From assembly GCA_022508485.1 (NCBI GenBank), contig JAFLVD010000003.1, forward strand, positions 32,588-96,587: a stretch of DNA of 64,000 bases, read 5' to 3'. How positions within the stretch are numbered: the stretch's first letter is position 1; every line of letters begins with the position of its first letter. This stretch comes from Clostridiales bacterium. Lineage in GTDB: Bacteria; Bacillota; Clostridia; Christensenellales; Pumilibacteraceae. The translations under genes and the position numbers were made by a program. This document shows positions 7,566 through 15,977 of the stretch, piece by piece. The notes under the pieces were generated by a model, which was not told where the DNA came from, searched no databases, and worked only from the letters and a program-made list of their open reading frames with translations.

Positions 7566-8120
7566 ATGACAGCAAAGGAATGTATGCTGACTCGCCGCAG
7601 TACGCGCGCGTTTAAGCCCGACAGTGTGGACAAAGCCCTTTTAGAACAAATAGCGGAAGCCGGACTTTACGCACCGTCCGCCATGAACGAACAGCCCTGG
7701 ACGTTTACCGTCGTAAGTAACAAGGAAAAGCTTGCCGCGATAAACGAAGCGGTTAAAAAGTATTTTGCTTCCACCGGCGACGAGCATCTTTCGTCCCGTG
7801 CCGCAGACAAAAACTACTGCTGTTACTACGGCGCGCCCGTGCTTATTATCGTATCGTGCGACAAGGAATCGCGCTATCCCGTAGAGGACGCGTCGTGTGC
7901 GCTTCAAAATATGTTTCTTTGCGCGCACGAGCTGGGGCTTGGAAGCTGCTGGATAAACCAACTCGGCGGAAAGGCGTGCGACTATCCGGCGGTGCGCGAG
8001 CTATTAAATTCCCTCGGAATACCTTCTTCCGACAAGGTGTACGGCTGTGCCGCAATCGGTTACATAAAAACCGAAACGGAGACAAAACCTCGCCGCGGAA
8101 CCGTCAAATACGTTGATTAA
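7566..8120 (+). CDS. Nitroreductase-family flavoprotein
   Basis: A 184-residue FMN-dependent oxidoreductase of the nitroreductase superfamily. The N-terminal TRRSTRAFKP segment contacts FMN phosphate, LYAPSAMNEQPWTF is the conserved substrate/flavin segment, and EDASCALQNMFLCAHELGLG SC is the dimer-interface helix. The length is typical. The physiological substrate is unknown; relatives reduce quinones, nitro compounds or flavins. GAGAGG lies 6 bases before the ATG. It is followed by a terminator. Confidence 0.85.
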   Translation: MTAKECMLTRRSTRAFKPDSVDKALLEQIAEAGLYAPSAMNEQPWTFTVVSNKEKLAAINEAVKKYFASTGDEHLSSRAADKNYCCYYGAPVLIIVSCDKESRYPVEDASCALQNMFLCAHELGLGSCWINQLGGKACDYPAVRELLNSLGIPSSDKVYGCAAIGYIKTETETKPRRGTVKYVD

Positions 8121-8155
8121 CTGTAAAAATACCGTATATTTACAGTCGTTTTTTT
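8120..8155 (+). terminator. Rho-independent terminator after nitroreductase
   Basis: ACTGTAAA (8120-8127) pairs with TTTACAGT (8139-8146), followed by TCG and a run of seven T. Confidence 0.8.
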
Positions 8156-8174
8156 ACAATTTCCCTCTCTGTTA

Positions 8175-8203
8175 TTGACAAAATAACTTTGCGGTTGTAT
8201 AAT
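8175..8203 (+). promoter_or_regulatory. Consensus promoter, likely leaderless transcript
   Basis: TTGACA at 8175-8180, 17 bases, TATAAT at 8198-8203. The next gene's ATG is at 8210, six bases beyond the -10 box, where transcription should begin, and there is no room for a ribosome site. Confidence 0.8.
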
Positions 8204-8209
8204 TGACCT

Positions 8210-10246
8210 ATGGATTTTGATTTTTCCAAAGTCGATAATATTATCTATTTAGCGTCGACGGGCGCGGCGTTTGTGCTCATGCTCGCTTTTCTGTTGGCGC
8301 TTATTGTTAAAGGTAAGCACAAAACGGGCGCGTTTGATATTATCGCCCGTTTACTTTCCGTGATTGTTTTAATCGGCTCGTTCGCGCTGTCCGCCGCGGC
8401 CGTGCTTGCCATGCTTAAAGGGAACTACCGTATAGACGCCACCGAGGAAGCGGCGACGCTTGTTTTCGGCGAGAAGGTTATAGAGCTTCCCATTCCGCAG
8501 CTATTTTACATACTCACTAACTTAATCGGCGCGGTGCTGTGCTTTGCGCCGTTTGTGCTGTCCCTTATCGTTTTAATCGTAGACGGCGCGCTCGCGCGTA
8601 AAAACTACGAGGCGGCCGAAAAGGGCAAAAAGAAAGCGGTGGATAACCGTACTCCCGAACAGAAAAAACGCGACGCGGAAATAGAAAAAATCCGCCGTCT
8701 CGCTGCTTCCGCCGTCAAAAAGACCTCCGCTGCGGCAAGCAATACCGCAAAGGATTCGACTAAACCGGGCGAGACTTCAACCGAAACGCAAAAACCCAAA
8801 GATACTGCGGCAAATCCGAGCGAGGAAAAGCCCGATTTCGATTGGCGCGTAGACCGACCCGAAAAACCCAAGTCGACCGAGTTTGTAGGGCTTTCGGAAA
8901 CCGACGGCGAGCGCGACTCGTTCGATTCGTTCGACAGCGACTACGAAGAAACCTCCGCGCCTAAGGGCGACGGCTCGTTCGACAGCTTTACCGTTTCGGA
9001 AACCGGCGGCGACGACGATATAGATGATACATTCGACGCCGCGCCTGCCGAAGAAATTCAAACAGATAACGAAGTAGTCGAAGAACAGCCCGAGGAAGAA
9101 GTCTACGACGAAGCAGTCGAAGAACAACCCGAGGAAGAAGTCTACGACGAAGCGGTCGAAGAACAACCCGAAGAAGAAGTCTACGACGAAGCAGTCGATG
9201 AACAGACCGAGGAAGAAGTTTACGACGAAGTAGCCGAAGAACAGACCGAGGAAGAAGTTTACGACGAAGCAGTCGATGAACAACTCGAAGAAGAGGTCTA
9301 CGACGAAGCAGTCGAAGAACAGCCCAGGGAAGAGATCTACGACGAGGTAGTCGAAGAACAACCCGAAGAAGAAGTCTACGACGAAGTAGCCGAGGAACAA
9401 CTCGAAGAAGAAGTCTATGACGAAGCAGTCGAAGAACAGACCGAAGAGGAAGTCTACGACGAAGCAGTCGAGGAACAGACCGAAGAAGAGGTTTACGACG
9501 AACTGGGCGGTTTCGACATAGACGACATCGAGCCGAACAGAGATATTTACATTCCCGAAATACGCACGATTACAAGGCAGCGTACCGATTCGAGCGAGCA
9601 GATTGAGCAAGACGATAACGACGACGGAGAGCCGCTCGTAATGGACGAGCCGGTGGTCGACGAACCTATTATTACGGAAGAGCCGGTGCAGGAAGAGCCT
9701 GAACAAGAAGAACGGTGGGAAGAGCCGGTTTACGAAGAACCGGTTAAGCCCTCGTATGAGCCGCCGGTGAAACCCTCGTACGAGCCGCCGGTGCGCACAA
9801 GGACGGTGCGGCCCGCGCCGCGTCCCGTCGAGCCTATTCGCCCCACGCCTCGGCCCGAGCGCAGAGTCGGACCCGACCCTAACGCTAAGATCGAGCATGA
9901 CGAGACGGTCAAAAAGAAGATTGAGCAGGTGCGCCGTGCGCACGAATCGGAAGCGGCAAAACGTCGCGAATCGGTCAAAAAGCCGACCGAGAGCGCGCCG
10001 GTTTCCGAAAGACCGCGCCGCAGCACGCCGCCGCTTGACGGCGCCAAAAAGACCGTTACCGCGCCGAGACAGACAAGCGCTTCAAATTCTTCCGCGCAAG
10101 ATTCGACCGATAACAAAAGGCTTCCGCTTACCCGTCGCTATGTGATAATCAATAGGACGAGTGCGGTCAATATCTTTAACGATTACCTCAAAGAGCGCGG
10201 AAAAGAAAAGCTCGATTCGATGGTTACAACAATTATACTCAAGTAA
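8210..10246 (+). CDS. Membrane protein with eleven acidic 13-residue repeats
   Basis: A 678-residue protein of unknown function. Three membrane helices lie near residues 11-33, 43-68 and 98-126. A Lys/Ala-rich linker and an Asp/Ser-rich region lead to eleven tandem copies of a 13-residue unit of the form EEQPEEEVYDEAV (nucleotides 9080-9508). A Pro-rich stretch (PVKPSYEPPV type) and a basic segment follow. The last 35 residues (RYVIINRTSAVNIFNDYLK) look folded and may be a conserved tail. Low-complexity length may vary between strains. The rocF-like acidic/basic polarity suggests interaction with a charged partner, but no function is assigned. The ATG is probably leaderless. Confidence 0.8.
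   Translation: MDFDFSKVDNIIYLASTGAAFVLMLAFLLALIVKGKHKTGAFDIIARLLSVIVLIGSFALSAAAVLAMLKGNYRIDATEEAATLVFGEKVIELPIPQLFYILTNLIGAVLCFAPFVLSLIVLIVDGALARKNYEAAEKGKKKAVDNRTPEQKKRDAEIEKIRRLAASAVKKTSAAASNTAKDSTKPGETSTETQKPKDTAANPSEEKPDFDWRVDRPEKPKSTEFVGLSETDGERDSFDSFDSDYEETSAPKGDGSFDSFTVSETGGDDDIDDTFDAAPAEEIQTDNEVVEEQPEEEVYDEAVEEQPEEEVYDEAVEEQPEEEVYDEAVDEQTEEEVYDEVAEEQTEEEVYDEAVDEQLEEEVYDEAVEEQPREEIYDEVVEEQPEEEVYDEVAEEQLEEEVYDEAVEEQTEEEVYDEAVEEQTEEEVYDELGGFDIDDIEPNRDIYIPEIRTITRQRTDSSEQIEQDDNDDGEPLVMDEPVVDEPIITEEPVQEEPEQEERWEEPVYEEPVKPSYEPPVKPSYEPPVRTRTVRPAPRPVEPIRPTPRPERRVGPDPNAKIEHDETVKKKIEQVRRAHESEAAKRRESVKKPTESAPVSERPRRSTPPLDGAKKTVTAPRQTSASNSSAQDSTDNKRLPLTRRYVIINRTSAVNIFNDYLKERGKEKLDSMVTTIILK
9080..9508 (+). 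repeat. Eleven in-frame 39-bp tandem repeats
   Basis: Eleven consecutive 39-bp units encode variants of EEQPEEEVYDEAV. Variation is mainly at the fourth residue (P, T or L), the first residue (E or D) and the last two (AV, VA or VV). One unit has REEI in place of EEEV. The strict length conservation means the array can grow or shrink without loss of frame. Confidence 0.95.
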
Positions 10247-10265
10247 CAAGGGGAAGACTTAGACT

Positions 10266-11216
10266 ATGTATTGCGTCGGAGTGGATATCGGCGGAATGTC
10301 GATTAAAATAGGCGTTGTTGACAGTAACGGAAAGCTTATAAAAAAAGACAGAGTCGTTACAGACATCGCCGGTGGACCGCACAAGATAATTTCCGATATC
10401 GGCAAGCTTATTTTGTCGCTTGTCGATCCTTACGATAATGATTTTGCCGGTGTGGGCATAGGGTGCCCCGGCGCTATCAATTCCTCGGCCGGCGTGGTCG
10501 ATCGCGCGTTTAATCTTAATTGGTATAAAGTTCCGCTTGCGGAAGAGCTTATGCGTATGGTAAACAGGCGCACGCTTGTAAGCAATGACGCCAACTGCGC
10601 GGCGCTCGGCGAAACTATGTTCGGCGTCGGTAGAACGTACACGGATACCATTTTCCTCACTCTTGGTACAGGTGTAGGCGGAGGTATAGTCCTCGGCGGT
10701 AAGCTGTACGAGGGTAACGAGGGTAAAGGTGCAGAAATGGGGCACACAGTGCTTGTCGTGGACGGAGAACAGTGTTCGTGTGGGCGCAAAGGCTGTCTCG
10801 AAGCGTATTGCAGTGCGACCGCGCTTATCCGCGACACTCAAAAGGCTATGGAAAAAGACAAGTCTTCCAAAATGTGGGAATATGCGGAAGGCTCGCTCGA
10901 TAAGGTAAGCGGAAAGACTGCGTTCGAATGCAGTAAGCTGGGCGATAAAAGCGCTATAAAGGTAGTGGACCGCTACATAAAGTACCTCGGCGAGGGCATG
11001 CTCAACTTTGCCAATATTTTCAGACCGCAGGCCATAATACTCGGCGGCGGAATATGCGCCCAGGGCGATTATCTTATCTACAAGCTAAAAGACTACTGTA
11101 AAGACAGAAATTACGGATTTGCCGATACGCCGAGGTTCGATATTCTCGCGGCTCAGCTCGGCAACGACGCCGGCATTATCGGCGCGGCGGCGCTCATTTT
11201 TTCCAATAATCAATAA
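10266..11216 (+). CDS. ROK-family glucokinase
   Basis: A 316-residue ROK-family sugar kinase, probably glucokinase feeding glycolysis. The N-terminal phosphate loop is [24 protein letters not shown] holds the catalytic Asp region, [14 protein letters not shown] is the second phosphate motif, and GHTV with [14 protein letters not shown] supplies the His and Cys residues of the ROK zinc site. The length fits. It starts 19 bases after the previous gene with an AAGGGG-like site, so it may be co-transcribed. Confidence 0.9.
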   Translation: MYCVGVDIGGMSIKIGVVDSNGKLIKKDRVVTDIAGGPHKIISDIGKLILSLVDPYDNDFAGVGIGCPGAINSSAGVVDRAFNLNWYKVPLAEELMRMVNRRTLVSNDANCAALGETMFGVGRTYTDTIFLTLGTGVGGGIVLGGKLYEGNEGKGAEMGHTVLVVDGEQCSCGRKGCLEAYCSATALIRDTQKAMEKDKSSKMWEYAEGSLDKVSGKTAFECSKLGDKSAIKVVDRYIKYLGEGMLNFANIFRPQAIILGGGICAQGDYLIYKLKDYCKDRNYGFADTPRFDILAAQLGNDAGIIGAAALIFSNNQ

Positions 11217-11248
11217 TAACTCGGGTGAACCCGAAAAGGAGTTTAATT

Positions 11249-11788
11249 ATGAAAGATTTAAAAGGCACCAAGACCGAACAGAACCTCATGTCCGCTTTCT
11301 CGGGTGAGAGTATGGCTCGCAACAAGTACGACTACTACGCGTCCCAGGCTAAAAAGGACGGCTACGAGCAAATAGCCGCTATCTTTGCCGAGACCGCCCT
11401 TAACGAAAAAGAGCACGCCAAGCTTTGGTACAAGCTTCTTAACGGCGGCATCAACGACACGCTTACCAACCTCAAAGACGCCGCAGGCGGCGAAAACTAC
11501 GAGTGGACCGAGATGTACAAGACGTTTGCGGAAGAAGCCGACAAGGAAGGCTTTACTCAAATCGCAACCCTCTTCCGCAAGGTCGCCGCTATCGAAAAGA
11601 CGCACGAAGAGCGTTACCTTAAACTCGCAATGAATGTAGAAAACGACGGCGTGTTCAAAAAGGGCACGCAGGTTGTTTGGGTGTGCATGAACTGCGGACA
11701 CATGCTCGTAGGCCCCGAGGCGCCTGCGGCTTGCCCCGTCTGCGCTCATCCTCGTTCCTTCTTCGAGATGAAGCCCGAAAACTACTAA
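11249..11788 (+). CDS. Rubrerythrin
   Basis: A 179-residue non-haem iron protein that reduces hydrogen peroxide in anaerobes. The ferritin-like four-helix domain has the expected [24 protein letters not shown] and EKTHEERY iron ligands. The C-terminal rubredoxin-like domain has CMNCG and CPVCAH. The start is ATG 11249, which follows AAAAGGAG; a GTG at 11225 would overlap the ribosome site. It ends at a strong terminator. Its presence implies an oxygen-sensitive lifestyle. Confidence 0.95.
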   Translation: MKDLKGTKTEQNLMSAFSGESMARNKYDYYASQAKKDGYEQIAAIFAETALNEKEHAKLWYKLLNGGINDTLTNLKDAAGGENYEWTEMYKTFAEEADKEGFTQIATLFRKVAAIEKTHEERYLKLAMNVENDGVFKKGTQVVWVCMNCGHMLVGPEAPAACPVCAHPRSFFEMKPENY

Positions 11789-11812
11789 TTCGCTTTAATT
11801 AAACAAAAGATA

Positions 11813-11851
11813 AAAAAAGGAATTGCCCTATATTCGGTCAATTCCTTTTTT
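11813..11851. terminator. Terminator after rubrerythrin
   Basis: A 13-bp stem (11813-11825 with 11839-11851) of the type AAAAAAGGAATTG, ending in six T. Confidence 0.9.
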
Positions 11852-11855
11852 ATGC

Positions 11856-11884
11856 TTGAAAAAAATAAACGGTTGTGTTATAAT
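11856..11884 (+). promoter_or_regulatory. Promoter of the aldo/keto reductase operon
   Basis: TTGAAA at 11856-11861, 17 bases, TATAAT at 11879-11884, leaving a leader of about 57 bases before the operon. Confidence 0.75.
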
Positions 11885-11947
11885 ACTTGCAGTTACGATT
11901 GAAACGCAATACAAATAATAAAAAGGCAGTTCGAGAGGATGGGTGAT

Positions 11948-13060
11948 ATGGTTTTTAAGGAAGTACATAAAAACTTCGGGTTCGGGTGTATGCGCCTTCC
12001 TATGACCGGCGATAAGATAGACTATGCCGAATTTAACAAGATGATAGATAGGTTTATCGAAAGCGGATTTAACTATTTCGACACGGCGCACGGCTATCAC
12101 GACGGACTTAGCGAAACAGCTATACGCGATTGCCTTACCTCGCGTTATCCGCGCGACAAATATTTGCTCACAAATAAGCTTACCGAGCCGTATTTTAAAA
12201 CTCAGGCGGAAATTCGTCCTTTTTTCGAGAGTCAATTAAAGCTTTGCGGTGTCGAGTACTTCGACTTTTATCTCATGCACGCGCAAAACAAGGACAACTA
12301 CGAGCATTTTAAGCGTTGCCGTGCTTACGAAACGGCGTTAGAGCTTAAAAAAGAGGGCAAGATTAAACACTTCGGCATATCGTTCCACGACACGCCCGAG
12401 GTTCTCGATAAAATCCTCACCGAGTATCCGCAGATAGAAGCCGTTCAGATACAGTTTAACTACCTCGACTACGACGACCCGGCGATTCAGTCGCGTAATT
12501 GCTACGAAGTGTGCATAAAGCATAATAAGCCCGTTATCGTTATGGAACCGGTTAAGGGCGGAAACCTTGTAAACCTTCCCGAGGAAGCAAAGAAGTACCT
12601 CTCGGCGCTTAACGGCGGCAGCGAGGCAAGCTACGCACTCCGCTTTGCCGCAGGGTTCGACGGCGTATTCATGGTGCTTTCCGGCGTGAGTAATTTGGCC
12701 CAGATGAACGACAACATTACGACCATGTACGATTTTAAGCCGCTTAATACCGCCGAAAAAAACGCTGTGGCGCAGGTGTGCGGAGTGTTCAAAAAAATGG
12801 ACGTCATTGCTTGTACGGCGTGCAGATACTGCACCGCCGGTTGCCCTAAAAAGATTTCCATTCCCGATCTTTTCGCCTGTCTCAACACCAAAAGCGTTCA
12901 CCATAACTGGAACGCCGATTATTATTACACGGAAATTCACACCAAGTCGGGCGGAAAGGCCTCCGACTGTATAGAGTGCGGAAAGTGCGAAAGCGCGTGT
13001 CCGCAGCATCTGCCTATCCGTTTACTTCTTAAAGACGTTGCGGCGGAGTTTGAAAAATAA
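11948..13060 (+). CDS. Aldo/keto reductase with C-terminal 4Fe-4S domain (first of pair)
   Basis: A 370-residue fusion of an aldo/keto reductase barrel (about residues 1-275) with a ferredoxin-like tail. The barrel shows GFGCMRLPM, the catalytic Asp/Tyr region YFDTAHGYHDGLSE and the FDFYLMHAQ strand. The tail has CTACRYCTAGCPKKISIP and CIECGKCESACPQHLPI, enough Cys for two clusters. GAGAGG at 11933-11938 sits directly against an ATG at 11939, so the ATG at 11948 is preferred. It overlaps the next gene by one base. The substrate is unknown; the clusters suggest electron exchange with ferredoxin or flavodoxin. Confidence 0.85.
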   Translation: MVFKEVHKNFGFGCMRLPMTGDKIDYAEFNKMIDRFIESGFNYFDTAHGYHDGLSETAIRDCLTSRYPRDKYLLTNKLTEPYFKTQAEIRPFFESQLKLCGVEYFDFYLMHAQNKDNYEHFKRCRAYETALELKKEGKIKHFGISFHDTPEVLDKILTEYPQIEAVQIQFNYLDYDDPAIQSRNCYEVCIKHNKPVIVMEPVKGGNLVNLPEEAKKYLSALNGGSEASYALRFAAGFDGVFMVLSGVSNLAQMNDNITTMYDFKPLNTAEKNAVAQVCGVFKKMDVIACTACRYCTAGCPKKISIPDLFACLNTKSVHHNWNADYYYTEIHTKSGGKASDCIECGKCESACPQHLPIRLLLKDVAAEFEK

Positions 13061-14163
13061 TGGTTTACAGAGTTCTTCCGCGCGGCGGCGAAAAAATAAG
13101 CGTGATAGGGCTCGGTATGGGCGGTATGCAAATCACCGACCAAAGCGAGATACAAGCGATTGTAACTAAGGCTATCGATAACGGCATAAATTACTTCGAT
13201 ATGTGCGCCGGCGGAATTAACGTGTACGAGCCGTTCGGTAAGGCGATAAAGGGCAGGCGAGACAAGATTTATTTTCAGCTTCACTTCGGCGCGGTTTACA
13301 ACTCTAACGGCGAATACGGCTTCTCGCGCGATAAAAAAACCATTATCGATACTTTCGAGTGGGAGATGAAAACGCTCGGAACCGATTACGTCGACTTTGG
13401 GTTTTTGCACTGCGTAGACGAGGAAAGCGACGTAAAAGCTTTAAAGGATACCGGCATTTTCGACTTTGTAAAAGGACTGAAAAATTCGGGCGTAGTTAAA
13501 CATCTGTGCTTTTCCTCTCATACGCCTAAGGTAGCTAATCTGCTTCTCGACACCGGCGTTATGGACCTTATGATGTTTTCGGTCAATCCTGCGTACGACC
13601 TCGAGCGCGGCGACGAGTACGGCATAGGTTCCACGTTAGAGCGCGCGCAGTTAATGCGCCGCTGTCAAAAGGAAGGCGTCGGTATTTCGGTCATGAAGCC
13701 GTTCCACGGCGGACAGCTTTTATCCGCCGAAACATCGCCCTTTAAAAAGGCGATGACTGCGACCCAGTGCATTTCGTACTGTCTCGACCGTCCGGCAGTC
13801 GTTACGGTGCTGGCAGGCGCGGTTAAGCTGAGCGAGCTTGACGAGCTTCTTAAATACCCGTCCTCGACGGCGGAAGAGCGCGACTACTCCATAATAGGCG
13901 AGTTCACACCGGCGGCGGCGGTCGGAAACTGCGTGTACTGCAACCACTGTCAGCCGTGTCCCGTGGGGATAGATATAGGGCTTGTAAATAAGTATTACGA
14001 CCTTTCGCTATCCGGCGACGTTATGGCGCACGGCCATTACGACAAGCTAAAAGTAAAAGCGGATAAATGTATTAAGTGCGGACACTGTAACAGCCGCTGT
14101 CCGTTTAAGGTAAACCAGCAAGACAAAATGCAAAAAATAGAAAAATACTTTAAAGGAGTTTAG
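13060..14163 (+). CDS. Aldo/keto reductase with C-terminal 4Fe-4S domain (second of pair)
   Basis: A 367-residue protein with the same fold order as its neighbour: IGLGMGGMQ and FDMCAGG in the barrel, YVDFGFLHCVDEE, then CVYCNHCQPCPVGIDIG and CIKCGHCNSRCPFKV for clusters. The first position that is usually catalytic Tyr is not in the normal context (FDMCAGGINVYEP), so the barrel may be altered in chemistry. It shares one base with the previous stop (TAATG), so the two are translationally coupled and may form a complex. The two sequences are clearly diverged, an old duplication or pairing. Confidence 0.83.
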   Translation: MVYRVLPRGGEKISVIGLGMGGMQITDQSEIQAIVTKAIDNGINYFDMCAGGINVYEPFGKAIKGRRDKIYFQLHFGAVYNSNGEYGFSRDKKTIIDTFEWEMKTLGTDYVDFGFLHCVDEESDVKALKDTGIFDFVKGLKNSGVVKHLCFSSHTPKVANLLLDTGVMDLMMFSVNPAYDLERGDEYGIGSTLERAQLMRRCQKEGVGISVMKPFHGGQLLSAETSPFKKAMTATQCISYCLDRPAVVTVLAGAVKLSELDELLKYPSSTAEERDYSIIGEFTPAAAVGNCVYCNHCQPCPVGIDIGLVNKYYDLSLSGDVMAHGHYDKLKVKADKCIKCGHCNSRCPFKVNQQDKMQKIEKYFKGV

Positions 14164-14164
14164 T

Positions 14165-14767
14165 ATGATAGAAAAAGTTCTCGTACGGAAGGGTTATTCC
14201 TTCAAAACAAAGATTACCGTAAAAAGCCTTATTTCGTTAGGGCTTGTCGCGCTTGCGGTGGCGCTTCCGCAAATTATTCATGCGGCGACAGGACAGGCAG
14301 GCGGCGTTCAGTGGCTGCCCATGTATCTGCCCGTGCTGCTCGGTGGGTGCCTTCTCGGATTGTGGTGGGGACTCGGCATAGGCGTAATGTCGCCCATTGT
14401 CAGCTTTTTGATTACGCTTGCCTTCGGCAATCCCATGCCTGCGGCGGCACGGCTTCCGTTTATGGTAGCAGAGCTGGCGGTCATAGCGGTCATTGCCGGA
14501 CTCTTCGGAAAAAAGATTTCCGTTAACGGCTGGATGGCGTTCCCCGCGGTTATACTTGCTTTTGTTGCCGGACGGACTGCGTTTATGCTTCTTGCCCTCA
14601 TTTTCCAAGCGGTAACGCCGTTTACTCCCCAGCTTATCTGGTCGCAGATACAGACCGGTCTTATCGGGCTTGTGCTTCAAGCGGTTATCGTTCCGTTTAT
14701 CGTAATGGGCTTAAAGGTCCTTATCGACAAAGACAACCATGAAAGACTTAACGACGGCGAAGAATAA
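14165..14767 (+). CDS. ECF transporter S component-like membrane protein
   Basis: A 200-residue very hydrophobic protein with about five or six membrane helices, of the kind that binds a vitamin or cofactor precursor in energy-coupling-factor transporters. The PMYLPVLLGGCLLGLWWGLGIG and LPFMVAELAVIAVIAGLFGKK segments resemble S components with the substrate unassigned. No ECF ATPase or T component is nearby, so it would share a common energy module. It starts one base after the previous stop and overlaps the next gene by 29 bases. Confidence 0.7.
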   Translation: MIEKVLVRKGYSFKTKITVKSLISLGLVALAVALPQIIHAATGQAGGVQWLPMYLPVLLGGCLLGLWWGLGIGVMSPIVSFLITLAFGNPMPAAARLPFMVAELAVIAVIAGLFGKKISVNGWMAFPAVILAFVAGRTAFMLLALIFQAVTPFTPQLIWSQIQTGLIGLVLQAVIVPFIVMGLKVLIDKDNHERLNDGEE

Positions 14768-15158
14768 TCTCGGCTTACACACCATTTGTCTTTGTAAGAA
14801 CGGGCAGTGTATTACCGACGACAAGCGCGGCATTGCGCCTATGATGGGCTTTATCGCGCGCGGACTCGATTTAAACGGATATTCCGTCGCCGACAAAATG
14901 GTGGGGAAAGCGGTGGCACTGCTTTTTGTTAAGTGTGGAATAGCTTCCGTGTACGCAAAAACGCTCTCTTTAAGCGGCAAGGCCGTTCTGGAAAAATTCA
15001 ATATCCCTTTCGAGTACGATTCGCTCGTCGAAAAGGTGATTAACCGCGACGGGACCGATACTTGCCCGATGGAAAAAACCGTAACGGACTGCGCCGACCC
15101 CGAAGAAGCGTACTTACTGTTGAAAAACAAGCTCGCGTTACTCGCGAAAAATCAATAA
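14739..15158 (+). CDS. DUF1893 family protein
   Basis: A 139-residue soluble protein with the DUF1893 pattern: an N-terminal LGLHTICLCKNGQC strand, SVADKMVGKAVALLFVKCGI and YAKTLSLSGKAVLEKFNI. Structures of this family have a cytidine-deaminase-like fold but the role is unknown. It starts inside the end of the membrane gene. Its conserved Cys residues and the redox neighbours make an oxidoreductase-linked role conceivable, as inference only. Confidence 0.75.
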   Translation: MKDLTTAKNNLGLHTICLCKNGQCITDDKRGIAPMMGFIARGLDLNGYSVADKMVGKAVALLFVKCGIASVYAKTLSLSGKAVLEKFNIPFEYDSLVEKVINRDGTDTCPMEKTVTDCADPEEAYLLLKNKLALLAKNQ

Positions 15159-15176
15159 CATAAAAAGAGGAATATA

Positions 15177-15833
15177 ATGAAGCTTCTCGTTGTTTTCTAT
15201 TCCAAGCACGGCCACGTAAAGCGTTACGTGGACATTATCGGCAACGCTATCGGCTGCGACGCCGTTCCGGTGGATAAGCTTAAAGCCGATATGCTCGGCA
15301 GGTACGACAAAATTTTGTTTATATCGTCGATTAACGGCTATGCCATGAACGGACTGAAAAAGTTCGTTGACCTGTACGACGTCTGTTACAAAAAGCTCGT
15401 TATGTGCGGCGTGGGACTTTCCCCGTATCGCAACTACATTCCGAGCCGAATAAAGCAAGCGTCGGTCAGCGTCGCGTACGAAAAGTTTATCCCCGTGTTC
15501 TACATGCAGGGCGGATTCGACATAGACGAGCTGTCGCGTACCGAAAAGTTTTCGGTGGCGCTTCGCGTCCGCACAATCAAAATGAACGAGGTGCTCGAGG
15601 ATCAGGACAAGTTCTTCCTCGACGCGGTTAACACCCCGATCGACGAGGTAAAGCTCGAAAACGCAAAAGCGCTTATCGATTACCTTGAAGGGCGCGAGGT
15701 TGACGAGGCGCTGTACTCTCCGCCCGAAATAACCGACCCCGAGGAAGAGAAAAAATTCTTTGCCGAGCTTGAAGCGGCAGGCAAGGCGCCCGAAAACAAG
15801 GAACGCGCTTTAAAGAAAAAGCTTAAAAAATAA
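15177..15833 (+). CDS. Flavodoxin-like protein
   Basis: A 218-residue protein beginning with a flavodoxin-type fold: LLVVFYSKHGHVKRYVDIIG supplies the FMN phosphate loop and KILFISSINGYAMNGLKKF the next strand. A C-terminal extension is rich in Glu and Lys (EITDPEEEKKFFAELEAA). It resembles flavodoxin-domain proteins linked to protoporphyrinogen oxidation, but that role is not claimed. It ends the reductase operon and could supply or take electrons for the two Fe-S aldo/keto reductases. Confidence 0.7.
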   Translation: MKLLVVFYSKHGHVKRYVDIIGNAIGCDAVPVDKLKADMLGRYDKILFISSINGYAMNGLKKFVDLYDVCYKKLVMCGVGLSPYRNYIPSRIKQASVSVAYEKFIPVFYMQGGFDIDELSRTEKFSVALRVRTIKMNEVLEDQDKFFLDAVNTPIDEVKLENAKALIDYLEGREVDEALYSPPEITDPEEEKKFFAELEAAGKAPENKERALKKKLKK

Positions 15834-15845
15834 CAGACATTACCA

Positions 15846-15885
15846 TTAAGAGCCTAATAATTTTCTAATTAGGCTCTTAATTTTT
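15846..15885. terminator. Terminator ending the aldo/keto reductase operon
   Basis: A perfect 13-bp stem (15846-15858 with 15868-15880) of the TTAAGAGCCTAAT type, then a T-run. Confidence 0.9.
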
Positions 15886-15924
15886 GTAAAATAGTTTTAA
15901 AGCGGAAAATCAACAAAAAACCGC

Positions 15925-15953
15925 TTGCTATTATTCGAGTTTTGGAATATAAT
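15925..15953 (+). promoter_or_regulatory. Promoter of the restriction-modification island
   Basis: TTGCTA at 15925-15930, 17 bases, TATAAT at 15948-15953, 24 bases before the methylase ATG. Confidence 0.65.
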
Positions 15954-15977
15954 ATTTATATCAAAACGAGGCGTTTT

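Noticed and set aside
9080..9508. CRISPR-like array of direct repeats
   Set aside because: The units are adjacent without unique spacers and encode a protein repeat in frame.
8777..9943. Minus-strand ORF (388 residues) opposite the acidic repeat array
   Set aside because: It is the complement of the 39-bp repeats and reads as repeated Phe/Val/Asp strings; the plus strand has promoter and membrane helices.
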